A stretch of DNA of 64,000 nucleotides from Anaerovibrio lipolyticus LB2005 (GCF_000621545.1 NZ_JHYA01000011.1:1-64000), one strand, 5' to 3'; shown: positions 15,782 through 25,408, counted from the first letter of the stretch. Notes: generated by a model not told the origin, from the letters alone. Translations and numbers: made by a program.

Positions 15782-17779
15782 TTGAATAAGTTTATCCGTA
15801 ATGTGGGTTTTTACCTGCTTATCATTCTGGTTGCTATATCATTAATTGATTATTTCTCTGCCAAGGGTCCTTCCAAGATGGAGATGAATTATTCATCCTT
15901 TGTACAGGAGACCAATGATGGCAAGGTAGCAAAGGTAGTTATTGTTGAAAATATCATTAAGGGTACCTTAAGTGATGGTACCGAATTTACTACTGTGCTG
16001 CCTACTTATCCTAGTGAGAACAGTGATATTATCAAGCTGCTCTCCGATAAAAATGTAGATATTAAGGCGGAAAATCCGCCAGAACCACCATGGTGGTCCA
16101 CCCTGTTGTCCTCTGTATTGCCTATCCTTCTCTTGGTGGGTGTATGGTTCTTTATCATGCAGCAGAGCCAGGGGGGCGGCGGCAAGGTTATGTCCTTTGG
16201 TAAGAGCCGTGCAAAAATGAGCGGTGGCGACAAGGTTAAGGTTCGCTTTGATGACGTGGCTGGTGCTGATGAGGCAAAGCAGGAGCTGGAGGAAGTCGTA
16301 GAATTTCTGAAGCATCCGGGCAAGTTTAATCAGCTGGGAGCCAAGATTCCAAAGGGCGTACTTCTCTTTGGTCCTCCGGGTACTGGTAAAACCTTGCTGG
16401 CCAAGGCTGTTGCTGGTGAGGCTGGAGTACCGTTCTTCTCCATCAGCGGTTCCGATTTTGTGGAAATGTTCGTAGGTGTTGGTGCTTCCCGCGTTCGCGA
16501 TCTTTTTGATCAGGCCAAGAAGAACTCACCTTGTATCGTATTTATTGATGAGATTGATGCCGTAGGCCGTCAGCGTGGTGCGGGCCTTGGCGGTGGCCAC
16601 GATGAGCGTGAGCAGACCCTTAACCAGATGCTGGTTGAGATGGACGGCTTCGCTGCCAACGAGGGCATTATCATTATTGCGGCTACTAACCGTCCTGATA
16701 TTCTGGACCCTGCCCTGTTGCGTCCAGGCCGTTTTGACCGCCAGATTGTGGTGGACAAGCCAGATGTTAAGGGCCGTGAGGCTATTCTGAAGGTTCATAC
16801 CAAGGATAAGCCGGTGGACAAGGATGTTGATCTTAATGTATTGGCAAGACGGACTCCGGGCTTTACTGGTGCAGATCTTTCCAATCTTGTAAATGAGGCG
16901 GCACTTCTTTCTGCCCGCCGTGACAAGAAGACCATTGCCATGCAGGAGATGGAGGAATCCATCGAGCGCGTAATGGCAGGTCCTGAGCGTAAATCCAAGG
17001 TGATGAGCGACAAGGAAAAGAAGCTCACTGCTTATCACGAGGGTGGTCATACTTTGGTAGGTATGCTCCTTCCAAATGCTGACCCTGTCCACAAGGTTAC
17101 CATTATTCCTAGAGGCAGAGCTGGCGGCTATACCCTTATGCTTCCTAAGGAGGACCGCTCCTATGCTACCAGAAGCGAGCTTCTGGATCAGCTTAAAACA
17201 CTGCTGGCAGGCCGTGTGGCTGAGGAAGTGGTTTTGAAGGAAATCAGCACTGGTGCCCAGAATGATATCCAGAGAGCATCCCAGCTTGTAAGAAGCATGA
17301 TTACCCAGTATGGTATGAGTCCTACCCTTGGTCCGGTGGCTTACGGTGAAAGCCGTGACCATCAGGTGTTCTTGGGACGTGACATAAATAATCAGAGAAA
17401 TTACTCTGAGAATGTGGCCAGCGATATCGATAAGGAGGTTCGCAAGTATATTGAGGAGGCTTATGAAGCCTGCCGCGTACTTCTTACTGAAAATATCGAC
17501 AAGCTCCATGTTATTGCTGAGGCACTCATTGAGAAGGAAACCTTGGAGGCTGCCGAGCTGAAGGAGCTTGTTGGCTTTGGTAATGTCACCGAAAAGGAAG
17601 AGGCTGAAAAGAAAACGGAAGAGCCTAAGGATGACGACGATGAGCCAAAGCTGATTCCTTTGGAGCCAGTGGAAGAGACCCCTGTTCAGGGCGATGCTTC
17701 TACTGAAAAGGATGAGGACGAGGTGGAGGTTCCCTATACAGAACCGGAACCAAAACTGAATAGTACCACTGAAAAATAA
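15782..17779 (+). CDS. ftsH: ATP-dependent zinc metalloprotease FtsH
   Basis: A membrane-anchored AAA+ protease that degrades misassembled membrane proteins and regulators. Two N-terminal membrane helices (residues 5-24 and about 105-125) bracket an extracytoplasmic domain. Walker A GPPGTGKT is at about 197-204, Walker [17 protein letters not shown] near 250, and the second region of homology is [20 protein letters not shown]. The zinc site HEGGH is near 419, with the third ligand in [11 protein letters not shown]. The last 55 residues are very acidic. It starts at TTG 15782 after a GGGGG/GAGG region. Length 665 aa is typical. Confidence 0.97.
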   Translation: MNKFIRNVGFYLLIILVAISLIDYFSAKGPSKMEMNYSSFVQETNDGKVAKVVIVENIIKGTLSDGTEFTTVLPTYPSENSDIIKLLSDKNVDIKAENPPEPPWWSTLLSSVLPILLLVGVWFFIMQQSQGGGGKVMSFGKSRAKMSGGDKVKVRFDDVAGADEAKQELEEVVEFLKHPGKFNQLGAKIPKGVLLFGPPGTGKTLLAKAVAGEAGVPFFSISGSDFVEMFVGVGASRVRDLFDQAKKNSPCIVFIDEIDAVGRQRGAGLGGGHDEREQTLNQMLVEMDGFAANEGIIIIAATNRPDILDPALLRPGRFDRQIVVDKPDVKGREAILKVHTKDKPVDKDVDLNVLARRTPGFTGADLSNLVNEAALLSARRDKKTIAMQEMEESIERVMAGPERKSKVMSDKEKKLTAYHEGGHTLVGMLLPNADPVHKVTIIPRGRAGGYTLMLPKEDRSYATRSELLDQLKTLLAGRVAEEVVLKEISTGAQNDIQRASQLVRSMITQYGMSPTLGPVAYGESRDHQVFLGRDINNQRNYSENVASDIDKEVRKYIEEAYEACRVLLTENIDKLHVIAEALIEKETLEAAELKELVGFGNVTEKEEAEKKTEEPKDDDDEPKLIPLEPVEETPVQGDASTEKDEDEVEVPYTEPEPKLNSTTEK

Positions 17780-17797
17780 CGAGGTTTATTATCCATA

Positions 17798-17838
17798 GGG
17801 GGCTGAAGCATGAAATCATTAATGCAGCAGCCCCTTTT
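17798..17838 (+). terminator. Terminator after ftsH
   Basis: GGGGGCTG (17798-17805) pairs with CAGCCCC (17828-17834), followed by TTTT. Confidence 0.75.
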
Positions 17839-17870
17839 GATGGTTTTATGGAAAAGTGAGGTTTAATTTT

Positions 17871-18842
17871 ATGCGACAGGGGATTTTGGGGCTTTTGCGG
17901 GCTGCCGGTGACTCATATCTCTCTGGTGAGGAAATCGCGGAGAAGCTGGGAGTGTCCCGCACGGCTGTATGGAAGCATATAAATGAATTAAAGGCTGCTG
18001 GCTATAATATTGTAAGCCAGGCCAGAAACGGCTACAAGCTTGTGGGAGCCCCTGACAGGCTTCTGCCAGAGGTTATAAGCCATGGTCTGGGCAATAAAAT
18101 AATTGGAAGTAATATCGTGGCCTTTGAGGATATCGCTTCAACGAATACAGAGGCCAAGAGATTGGCAGCTCAGGGGTCTCCGGATGGGACCATAGTGGTG
18201 GCGGAAAGCCAGAATACGGGCAAGGGCCGTCTGGACCGCAGCTTTTTCTGTCCCAAGGGCGGCATCTGGTTTTCTGTTATATTAAAGCCGGATTTTCTTC
18301 CCCAGGAGGCACCAAAGTGTACCCTTATGGCAGCTGTGGCCATCGCTGAGGCCATGGAAAAAGTGGGGTTAAGGGCTGGAATAAAATGGCCAAATGATAT
18401 ATTATATCAAGGTCGGAAGCTGGTGGGGATTCTCACTGAGATGAGCGCAGAAATCGACCGTATAAATTACGTGGTAATTGGTATGGGGATTAACGCTATT
18501 ATTGATCCGAAAATATTCCCCGAGGATATAAAGGATAAAGCCGGTTCCATGTCCATGTTTTTAGGAGATTTTGACAGGGTAGCCTTTTTCCAGGAGGTAC
18601 TCAGGCGGCTTGAAGTGCATTATCTGGATGTGAGAAGAAGGGGCTTTGCGGGCGTTCTTGAAAGCTGGCGCCGCCTATCCATAACCCTTGGTGAAAGCAT
18701 TAATGTATTGGGTATCAATGAAACCTTTGCCGGGGAGGCCGTGGATATTGATGAGGACGGGGCTCTGCTGGTGAAGCCTGAGGGCAGTGAGGAAATCCGC
18801 AAGGTTTACGCCGGAGATGTATCCATTCGCCCAAGAAAGTAA
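17871..18842 (+). CDS. birA: Biotin ligase / biotin operon repressor BirA
   Basis: Attaches biotin to carboxylase carrier proteins via biotinyl-AMP and, through its N-terminal winged helix, can repress biotin genes. The HTH is at residues 16-45 (YLSGEEIAEKLGVSRTAVWK). The catalytic core has EDIASTNTEAKRLA, AESQNTGKGRLDRSFFCPKG, GIKWPNDILYQGRKLVGILTE and GMGINA. The biotinyl-AMP loop reads GKGRLDR where GRGRxGR is usual, a substitution worth noting. A C-terminal SH3-like domain ends the protein. The ATG at 17871 has GAGG 9 nt upstream, better than GTG 17856. It is followed by coaX, a common pairing. Confidence 0.94.
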   Translation: MRQGILGLLRAAGDSYLSGEEIAEKLGVSRTAVWKHINELKAAGYNIVSQARNGYKLVGAPDRLLPEVISHGLGNKIIGSNIVAFEDIASTNTEAKRLAAQGSPDGTIVVAESQNTGKGRLDRSFFCPKGGIWFSVILKPDFLPQEAPKCTLMAAVAIAEAMEKVGLRAGIKWPNDILYQGRKLVGILTEMSAEIDRINYVVIGMGINAIIDPKIFPEDIKDKAGSMSMFLGDFDRVAFFQEVLRRLEVHYLDVRRRGFAGVLESWRRLSITLGESINVLGINETFAGEAVDIDEDGALLVKPEGSEEIRKVYAGDVSIRPRK

Positions 18843-18871
18843 GTTAGTAAAATGAAAGTGTGGAGGCAAGT

Positions 18872-19636
18872 ATGCTTTTAGTAATAGATATTGGCAACAG
18901 TAATGTGGTGTTGGGGACCTATGATGGCAAGAAGCTGTACCGTCATTGGCGTGTATCTACAGAGCGTCAGAAAACCAGTGATGAATACGGTATGGAGATC
19001 AATAATCTCTTTCTGTATCACGGTATCAAGATGGAGGATATTACCGCTGTCATTATTTCCTCAGTAGTACCTCCATTGGTGGTGCCTATGGAGAAAATGT
19101 GCGAGCGCTACTTCCATTTAAAGCCTCTTATTGTGGGCCCTGGTATTAAAACCGGTATCCGTCTGAAGTATGAAAATCCGCGTGATATCGGTGCGGACCG
19201 TATTGTTAATGTGGTTGGTGCCTACGAGCAGTACGGTGGTCCTCTTATTGTTATTGATATTGGTACTGCCACCACCTTTGATGTGGTGGATGAAAATGGC
19301 GATTTTCTGGGTGGTGTAATTTCCACTGGCCTTGGAACATCTGCTGAAGGGCTGTTCCAAAAGGCTGCCAAGCTCCCAAGAATTGAGCTGGTTACCCCGA
19401 AAAACGTAATTTGCCGCAACACAATAACTGGTATGCAGGCTGGTATTATTTTCGGCTTTGTGGGCCAGATAGATGAAATAGTTCGCCGTATTAAACAGGA
19501 ATATGGCAAGCCAATGAAGGTCATTGCCACCGGCGGTTATGCCAAGATGATTGCCAAGGAATCCCAGACCATTGATGAAATCGACCATTTCCTCACACTG
19601 ACGGGGCTGCGGGTTCTCTATGAAAGGAATCAGTAA
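18872..19636 (+). CDS. coaX: Type III pantothenate kinase CoaX
   Basis: Phosphorylates pantothenate, the first step of CoA synthesis; type III enzymes are not feedback-inhibited by CoA. This 254-aa ASKHA-fold protein shows the phosphate-1 motif [16 protein letters not shown] at the start, [20 protein letters not shown], the phosphate-2 motif [20 protein letters not shown] and a C-terminal [19 protein letters not shown] lies 5 nt before the ATG at 18872, which decides the start over GTG 18860. Confidence 0.96.
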   Translation: MLLVIDIGNSNVVLGTYDGKKLYRHWRVSTERQKTSDEYGMEINNLFLYHGIKMEDITAVIISSVVPPLVVPMEKMCERYFHLKPLIVGPGIKTGIRLKYENPRDIGADRIVNVVGAYEQYGGPLIVIDIGTATTFDVVDENGDFLGGVISTGLGTSAEGLFQKAAKLPRIELVTPKNVICRNTITGMQAGIIFGFVGQIDEIVRRIKQEYGKPMKVIATGGYAKMIAKESQTIDEIDHFLTLTGLRVLYERNQ

Positions 19637-19639
19637 TTA

Positions 19640-20596
19640 ATGAAAATTGGAAATTTCGAATTCCCTATCCCTGTATTTTTGGCTCCTATGGCGGGAGTAA
19701 CGGATACTCCATACAGAATATTGGCCCGGGAAATGGGCTGTCCCTTGGTTTATTCGGAGATGGTCAGTGACAAGGGAATTAACTACCGCAATGAGCACAC
19801 ATTGAAAATGCTTCACACTGAGGAGGCTGAGCGGCCTATGGCCATGCAGCTTTTTGGAGCGGAGCCTGACAGTGTGGCCAGAGCTGCTGAATATATAGAA
19901 TCCCTAGGGTGTGCTGATATTCTTGACTTTAATATGGGCTGTCCGGCTCCAAAAATCGTCAAGAACCATGAGGGCTCAGCCATGATGCTGGATCCGGAGC
20001 GGGCCTTTAAGGTGCTGAAAGCCCTTGTGGGAGCAGTAAGTATGCCCGTTACCGTCAAAATGCGCATTGGCTGGGATGAAAATCGCATAAATGTATTGGA
20101 AATGGCCAAGCTGGCAGAGGAAGCTGGAGTAAAGGCTGTGGCAGTACATGGCCGTACCCGTGAGCAGTTCTATCGGGACCATGCCAATTGGAGAATTATC
20201 CGCAAGGTAAAGGAGCATCTGAACATTCCTGTAATTGCCAATGGTGATATCAGAACGGTGGATGACCTTATAAAAATAAGAGAAATAACTGGCTGTGAGG
20301 CTGTTATGGTAGGCAGGGCAGCCCAGGGCAATCCTTGGATATTCCGCCAGCTTACCCAGTATTTAAAGACCGGGGAACGGTTGCCGGGGCCAACCATGGA
20401 GGAGCGTAAGGAAATTATTCTTCGTCACTTGGATATGCTGCTGAAATTCAAGGGAGACTACGTGGGCCCAAGGGAAATGCGGAAGCATGCCACCTGGTAC
20501 ACCAGAGGCATCAAGGGCAACGCCGAGCTCCGCGTCCTTTTCAATAAGGCTGAAACCCGTGACGACTTCTTGCGTATTCTCGCCAAAATGAAATAA
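19640..20596 (+). CDS. dusB: tRNA-dihydrouridine synthase DusB
   Basis: A flavoenzyme reducing uridines in the tRNA D-loop. It is a 318-aa TIM-barrel protein. FLAPMAGVTDTPYRILAREM opens the barrel. FNMGCPAPKIVKNHEGSAMM carries the catalytic cysteine, followed by VTVKMRIGWD, VAVHGRTREQFY and a phosphate-binding VIANGDIRTVDDL...GRAAQGNPWIF. It starts 3 nt after coaX with little Shine-Dalgarno, suggesting translational coupling. DusB-like genes sit in the equivalent place after coaX/hslO in Bacillus. Confidence 0.95.
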   Translation: MKIGNFEFPIPVFLAPMAGVTDTPYRILAREMGCPLVYSEMVSDKGINYRNEHTLKMLHTEEAERPMAMQLFGAEPDSVARAAEYIESLGCADILDFNMGCPAPKIVKNHEGSAMMLDPERAFKVLKALVGAVSMPVTVKMRIGWDENRINVLEMAKLAEEAGVKAVAVHGRTREQFYRDHANWRIIRKVKEHLNIPVIANGDIRTVDDLIKIREITGCEAVMVGRAAQGNPWIFRQLTQYLKTGERLPGPTMEERKEIILRHLDMLLKFKGDYVGPREMRKHATWYTRGIKGNAELRVLFNKAETRDDFLRILAKMK

Positions 20597-20616
20597 ATTA
20601 TATGAGGAGGATTATT

Positions 20617-22020
20617 ATGGCAAAGGAACAGAAAAAGGACCCAAAGAAGGTTCCGGTTTGGAATAAATATACTGAAGCAGAAAAGAAAGCCCTCCACAAG
20701 CTGAATGAAGGCTACAAAAGCTTCCTCAGCCAGTGCAAAACTGAGCGGGAAAGCGTGGTTGAGGCTGTAAAGCAGGCTGAAAAGGCAGGCTACAAAAATC
20801 TTGATGACATTATTAAGTCTGGCAAGAAGCTCTCTGCAGGGGATAAGGTTTATGCAGTCTGCATGGGCAAGGCCATTGCCATGTTTAATATAGGAACTGA
20901 ATCTCTGGAGGATGGTATGGCCATTTTAGGTGCCCATATTGACACCTGCCGCCTTGATTTAAAGCAGCATCCTCTCTATGAATCCGATGGTATGGCTTAT
21001 TTTGATACCCATTATTACGGCGGTATCAAGAAATACCAGTGGGTAACCCTGCCATTGGCCCTTCATGGCGTGGTGGCACGTCTGGATGGCAGTGTACAGG
21101 AAATCGTCATCGGCGAGGATGAGGGAGATCCTGTATTCTGCGTAACTGATCTTCTTATTCACTTATCCCAGGAGCAGATGGAAAAGAAGGCCAGCAAGGT
21201 GGTAACTGGTGAAAATCTGGATATTCTTATTGGCAGCTACCCATTAAAGGGCGAGGAAAAGGATGCAGTGAAGGCTGGTATTCTTAAGCTCCTTAAGGAT
21301 AAGTACAATATTGAGGAAGATGATTTTATTTCCGCTGAGCTTACCATGGTTCCTGCCGGCAAGGCAAGGGATTTGGGCCTTGACCGCAGTATGGTACTGG
21401 CCTATGGCCATGATGACAGAGTGTGTGCCTATACCTCATTGGTAGCCATGCTTGAAACCAAGAAGGTTAAGCGTACCGCTTGCTGTCTGCTGGTAGACAA
21501 GGAGGAAATTGGCTCTGTAGGTGCCACTGGCATGCAGTCCCGTTTCTTTGAAAACACTGTGGCAGAACTACTCCACGCTTTAGGGGGTTATGATGCCATT
21601 TCCCTGCGCCGTTGTCTGGCCAACTCCTGGATGCTGTCCTCTGATGTAAGCTCCGCTTATGATTCCCTTTACGCCTCCGCCTTTGACAAGAAGAATGTGG
21701 CATATCTGGGAAAGGGTATGGTATTCAATAAGTTCACCGGCCGTGGCGGCAAGTCCGGCTCCAATGATGCCAGTGCGGAATACCTTGGCAAAATTCGTGC
21801 CATTATGGAAAAGCACAAGGTTACCTTCCAGACTGCCGAATTAGGTCGTGTGGATCTGGGGGGCGGCGGCACCATCGCTTACATTATGGCTCTTTATGGC
21901 ATGAATGTAATTGATAGCGGTGTGGCTGTTCTTAGCATGCATGCTCCTTGGGAGGCCGTAAGCAAGGTTGATGTTTACGAAACAATGAAGGGATATAAGG
22001 CCTTCTTACAGGAAATTTAA
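20617..22020 (+). CDS. M18-family zinc aminopeptidase
   Basis: A cytoplasmic aspartyl-type aminopeptidase. Metal ligands and conserved loops are visible: GAHIDTCRLDLKQHPLYE, YYGGIKKYQWVTLPLALHG, LAYGHDDRVCAYTSL, VDKEEIGSVGATGMQS with the catalytic glutamates, and VDLGGGGTIAYIMA with MHAPWEAVSK near the end. Length 467 aa fits M18. A lysine-rich N-terminal stretch (MAKEQKKDPKKVPVW) is like clostridial members. The ATG at 20617 has TGAGGAGG upstream. M18 enzymes remove N-terminal acidic or neutral residues; exact specificity is not readable. Confidence 0.9.
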   Translation: MAKEQKKDPKKVPVWNKYTEAEKKALHKLNEGYKSFLSQCKTERESVVEAVKQAEKAGYKNLDDIIKSGKKLSAGDKVYAVCMGKAIAMFNIGTESLEDGMAILGAHIDTCRLDLKQHPLYESDGMAYFDTHYYGGIKKYQWVTLPLALHGVVARLDGSVQEIVIGEDEGDPVFCVTDLLIHLSQEQMEKKASKVVTGENLDILIGSYPLKGEEKDAVKAGILKLLKDKYNIEEDDFISAELTMVPAGKARDLGLDRSMVLAYGHDDRVCAYTSLVAMLETKKVKRTACCLLVDKEEIGSVGATGMQSRFFENTVAELLHALGGYDAISLRRCLANSWMLSSDVSSAYDSLYASAFDKKNVAYLGKGMVFNKFTGRGGKSGSNDASAEYLGKIRAIMEKHKVTFQTAELGRVDLGGGGTIAYIMALYGMNVIDSGVAVLSMHAPWEAVSKVDVYETMKGYKAFLQEI

Positions 22021-22045
22021 ATTTGTTTATCCAGGTGAATGGTAT

Positions 22046-23509
22046 ATGAAAATGAAATTCATATTTTTATTGGTGGTATGCTTGATTGTATTGTCACAGC
22101 TTCCCATAAATGCCCATGCGGACAGGGGCAACAGTAAGGCTATTCCCCTCCGTGGCGTGGTGGAGGGCTTTTATGGTGTGCCCTGGACCCATGAGCATCG
22201 TCTTGATATGCTTAAATTCATGGCATCCAAGGATCTCAATGCCTATATTTATGCTCCCAAGGATGATGAATATCATCGTAAATATTGGCGTCAGCCCTAT
22301 CCAGAGGATAAATACAAGGAATTGCAGGAGCTGACCAAAAAAGCCAAGAAGCTAAATATAGATATTATTTTTGCGGTCTCTCCAGGCAATGATATTGCTT
22401 TTTCGGGGCAGGATATGTATGAAGACCGTTATGCCATGATTAACAAGATGCAGGCCATGTATGATATTGGCATCAGACATTTTGCTTTGTTTTTTGACGA
22501 TATTCCCACCAAGGATGCCCATGGTCAGGCAGAATTCGTCAATTGGGTAAATGATAACTTCGTTAAAGCCCGTCCTGATTGTAAACAGCTTATTTTGGTG
22601 CCTACGGAGTATTATCTTCGGGATATGGTAAAGAGCGGCTACGTTTCGGACTATACAAGAATATTGGCTGATGAGCTGGAAAAGGATATATTGGTGCTTT
22701 ATACCGGCGAAGAGGTTTGTCCTGACGGTCTTACGGAGAATACTATTCATCAGACCAATAAAATATACAGGAAGCCTATGGGAATCTGGTGGAATTATCC
22801 TGTGACAGATTACCAAAAGGAAAAGCTGGCTCTGGGGCCTCTGGATAAAATGGACAAGGCTATGGACTCAAAGGAGGTTCCAGCCTTCTTCATAAATCCT
22901 ATGGAAAAGGCTGAGCTTTCCAAGATTGCCATTGCCACGGGAGCAGATTTTGCAAAGAATCCCGGCAAGTACAATGAAAGCAAATCCTGGGATATGGCTC
23001 TTAAGGATCAGTTTGGGGATTTGTATGAGCCCATGAGAATTTTTGCCAGCCATTCCCAGCGGTTAGAGAATAAATGGGCCCATATTGGCCGTCCGGACGC
23101 CATTAACTTGCAGGTGCTGTATAAGAATCTTTGGGGGACAGTAACTGGCAAGGATACCATTCCGAAAAGAAAGACCATGGATGCCCTGAAAAAGGACAAC
23201 CGTAAAAGGGAAAGGGCCCTGAAGGAGCTTCAGGATGAGCTGCCCAAAAAGTACCTCAAAGAATGCAAGCTTCAGTTGGAGCAGCTTCAGACTCTTACTG
23301 AGGCTGAAAAATACGCTTTGATGATATTGGATAAAAAACCATCTGAGCTTAAGCAACCAGAGCTGTATAAAAAATTCAAGGAAGCAAAAGCCAGATATAC
23401 CCAGTATGAAGCCTATGCCAGAATTTCCGATGAAGCCATCTGGAGGTTTGTAAAGGATTTTGATGCTTGGTATGTGACCAGTGTAGGGGATGATAGTAGT
23501 GCTGACTGA
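22046..23509 (+). CDS. Exported GH84-type beta-N-acetylglucosaminidase
   Basis: A secreted or periplasmic glycoside hydrolase of the O-GlcNAcase/hyaluronidase-like GH84 family. A signal peptide (residues 1-25, KFIFLLVVCLIVLSQL then cleavage near AHA-DR) precedes the barrel. The barrel opens with RGVVEGFYGVPWTHEHRLDM, YIYAPKDDEYHRKYWR and FAVSPGNDI. The paired catalytic aspartates are in HFALFFDDIP, with LVPTEYYL and YTGEEVCP further on. The C-terminal 120 residues are helical. GH84 enzymes use substrate-assisted catalysis on GlcNAc. The natural substrate is unknown (peptidoglycan fragments, host glycans or modified proteins). It overlaps the CDF transporter gene by a few bases. Confidence 0.85.
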   Translation: MKMKFIFLLVVCLIVLSQLPINAHADRGNSKAIPLRGVVEGFYGVPWTHEHRLDMLKFMASKDLNAYIYAPKDDEYHRKYWRQPYPEDKYKELQELTKKAKKLNIDIIFAVSPGNDIAFSGQDMYEDRYAMINKMQAMYDIGIRHFALFFDDIPTKDAHGQAEFVNWVNDNFVKARPDCKQLILVPTEYYLRDMVKSGYVSDYTRILADELEKDILVLYTGEEVCPDGLTENTIHQTNKIYRKPMGIWWNYPVTDYQKEKLALGPLDKMDKAMDSKEVPAFFINPMEKAELSKIAIATGADFAKNPGKYNESKSWDMALKDQFGDLYEPMRIFASHSQRLENKWAHIGRPDAINLQVLYKNLWGTVTGKDTIPKRKTMDALKKDNRKRERALKELQDELPKKYLKECKLQLEQLQTLTEAEKYALMILDKKPSELKQPELYKKFKEAKARYTQYEAYARISDEAIWRFVKDFDAWYVTSVGDDSSAD

Positions 23510-24653
23510 TGTTCTCATAAAAAGATTTGTCAAAAACAGTGAACAGATTAACGATACTACAGTGCGTACCAGCTACGGCTACCTCAGTGGTGGCGTGGGC
23601 ATAATGGTGAATGTAATTCTCTGCCTGATAAAGCTGTTTATTGGTTTTGTTTCCGGCTCCATTGCCATCGTCGGTGATGCCATACACAATTTGGCTGATG
23701 CGGGAGCTTCTGTTATAACTATCTTGGGCTATCGCATGTCTGCCAAGCCAGCGGATCCTGAGCATCCCTTTGGCCATGGCCGTATAGAATACATTGCGGG
23801 TCTTATAATAGCAGGAGCTATTTTGGTAATTGGCATTGAGCTGCTCCATTCCTCCGTGGAAAAGGTGCTTAATCCTGAGCCAATGGACACCTCCGTAACC
23901 GTCATCGTGATTTTAGCCATGTCCCTTATGCTTCAGCTATGGCTGGGGCTATTTAACAGGGGACTGGGCAAGCGGATAGACTCACCGGCCATGCTGGCAG
24001 CAGCCACTGACAGTCTCAGTGACTGTGTTGCCACCTTCGTGGTTATTATCTGCCTTATTGTGGACCTCACCACTGGCCATGATTTTGATGGTATGGCTGG
24101 TATTATAGTGGCACTCTTTATTATCCACAGCGGCTGGGGGGCAGCAAGGGATACGCTGCAGCCCCTTTTAGGGGAACCGCCTGACCCTGAGTTTGTTCGG
24201 GCCATTACCCGCCGTACTCTGGAGGAAAAGCAGATATTGGGTGTTCATGATGTTATCGTCCATAACTACGGGCCGGGAAGAATTTTCGTTTCCCTTCACG
24301 CAGAGGTTCCTTCGGATATGAGTCTTATGGAGGCCCATAATATCATAGACAGCCTGGAGGAATCCATCAGGGATGAATTCAAGGTTTCCATGACCGTTCA
24401 TGTGGACCCTATGGTGGTGGGTGATCCGTTACAAAATGAAATCAAGGAGAAGCTCTATCATATTGTGGCCTGTGTGGACCCCTTGATTACTTTCCACGAT
24501 TTCCGCCTTACATCCTCCGGAAGGATACTCTTTGATCTGGCTGTGCCATACAATTGCACCTTCACTGATGAGCGCATAATTGAAATGGTGGAGGAGGATA
24601 TCCATAAGGAATATCCGGACAAGGAAGTAACCATACAGATTGACAGATTGTGA
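23499..24653 (+). CDS. Cation diffusion facilitator (CDF) metal efflux transporter
   Basis: A proton-coupled exporter of Zn, Mn, Fe or similar divalent metals. About 385 aa with six membrane helices in the N-terminal 210 residues. Binding-site signatures are SIAIVGDAIHNLADAGAS (HNxxD type) and HPFGHGRIEYIAGL; a second DSLSDCVATF pair is in TM5. The C-terminal 170 residues form the cytoplasmic ferredoxin-like domain, longer than usual and apparently doubled. GTG 23499 has AGGGG 9 nt upstream; ATG 23490 is possible but too close. It overlaps the 3' end of the GH84 gene, implying coupling. The DxxxD/HNxxD pattern does not by itself settle the metal. Confidence 0.88.
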   Translation: MLTDVLIKRFVKNSEQINDTTVRTSYGYLSGGVGIMVNVILCLIKLFIGFVSGSIAIVGDAIHNLADAGASVITILGYRMSAKPADPEHPFGHGRIEYIAGLIIAGAILVIGIELLHSSVEKVLNPEPMDTSVTVIVILAMSLMLQLWLGLFNRGLGKRIDSPAMLAAATDSLSDCVATFVVIICLIVDLTTGHDFDGMAGIIVALFIIHSGWGAARDTLQPLLGEPPDPEFVRAITRRTLEEKQILGVHDVIVHNYGPGRIFVSLHAEVPSDMSLMEAHNIIDSLEESIRDEFKVSMTVHVDPMVVGDPLQNEIKEKLYHIVACVDPLITFHDFRLTSSGRILFDLAVPYNCTFTDERIIEMVEEDIHKEYPDKEVTIQIDRL

Positions 24654-24692
24654 CATATTTTGAAATAAAATGAAAAAATGTGTTATTTACTG

Positions 24693-24721
24693 TTGACACT
24701 TTTTACCTTAAGTGCTAGTAT
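24693..24721 (+). promoter_or_regulatory. Promoter of the first cobalamin riboswitch
   Basis: TTGACA (24693-24698), 17-bp spacer, TAGTAT (24716-24721). Transcription would begin near 24728, about 20 nt before the riboswitch. Confidence 0.7.
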
Positions 24722-24746
24722 CATATTTGTAAGATGAATTAAATAA

Positions 24747-24952
24747 TGATTGGAACAGGTGCCGAAAGGCCTAATAGAGAAGCTGGTTAAATGCCAGCAC
24801 GGTCCCGCCACTGTATCAGGGAGCGAGTCACAATTATGTCACTGGATTTTATCTGGGAAGGCGTGATGAGCGATGATCTGGAGTCAGGAGAACTGCCTGT
24901 TTAACAATCACCGTTTGACCTGCGAGTGATGGGGATGGGGATTTAGCAACGT
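24747..24952 (+). promoter_or_regulatory. Cobalamin riboswitch 1
   Basis: A B12-sensing aptamer. Diagnostic blocks are all present: GGAACAGGTGCC at the 5' side, GGTCCCGCCACTG in the core, CTGGGAAGGC, and the B12 box GAGTCAGGAGAACTGCCTG near 24881-24899. A closing stem TGATTG (24747-24752)/CAATCA (24905-24910) is visible. A conserved tail (ACCTGCGAG then a GGGGATT end) follows, as in riboswitch 2. The next structure is a strong terminator at 24964-24989, so ligand-controlled attenuation is likely. No gene follows directly. Confidence 0.93.
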
Positions 24953-24963
24953 AGATTGTTTAA

Positions 24964-24989
24964 ATCCTGGCTGAGTGTCAGGATTTTTT
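24964..24989 (+). terminator. Terminator of cobalamin riboswitch 1
   Basis: ATCCTG (24964-24969) pairs with CAGGAT (24979-24984), followed by a T-run. Confidence 0.8.
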
Positions 24990-25310
24990 ATTTGTATTGC
25001 CTAAACCTTTCGCTTTCAGGTTACTGAATAAGTCGAAAGGTTTTTTCTTGTGGTTTCAGCGCTGCAAGGAAAAGCATTGCTCATACATTTCATTTCATTC
25101 ATTGGTTGCCTGGTGCAACACTAGCTTTCGGATAGGTGGAGCTATCCGAAAGCTATCTTTCTTTTAAATGTGGATAATTGAAAAAATGTAAACAATAGTT
25201 TGAACAAAAGTTTAAAAGCATAGTTATAATAACCGATGGTTATAATTAACAGTAAAACATGAAAAAAATACATAATTTCTAAAAAATTAATACCTACTGT
25301 TAAGTTTATC
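24990..25310 (+). other. Gene-free interval with two further terminator hairpins
   Basis: No reading frame with a ribosome-binding site is seen here. AACCTTTCG (25004-25012) pairs with CGAAAGGTT (25034-25042), followed by TTTTC. A 14-bp stem TAGCTTTCGGATAG (25122-25135) / CTATCCGAAAGCTA (25142-25155) with a 6-nt loop is followed by TCTTTCTTTT. With the riboswitch terminator this makes three in a row. AATTTCTAAAAAATT at 25274-25288 resembles a CodY box with three mismatches. Confidence 0.6.
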
Positions 25311-25339
25311 TTGACATTTAACTTTCAGACTGTTTTAAT
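25311..25339 (+). promoter_or_regulatory. Promoter of the GntP-type permease
   Basis: TTGACA (25311-25316), 17-bp spacer, TTTAAT (25334-25339). A small leader hairpin GACTC...GAGTC follows at about 25350-25368. Confidence 0.65.
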
Positions 25340-25408
25340 ATAGAAGCTGACTCTAAAACAAGGAGTCGTTAAATACAATTATCTAACAATTTAGGAGGAG
25401 ATTTTGTA

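Noticed and set aside
16526-17509. 327-codon minus-strand frame opposite ftsH
   Set aside because: It lies wholly within the AAA and protease core of FtsH, whose motifs are intact. The antisense product resembles no family and lacks a start signal.
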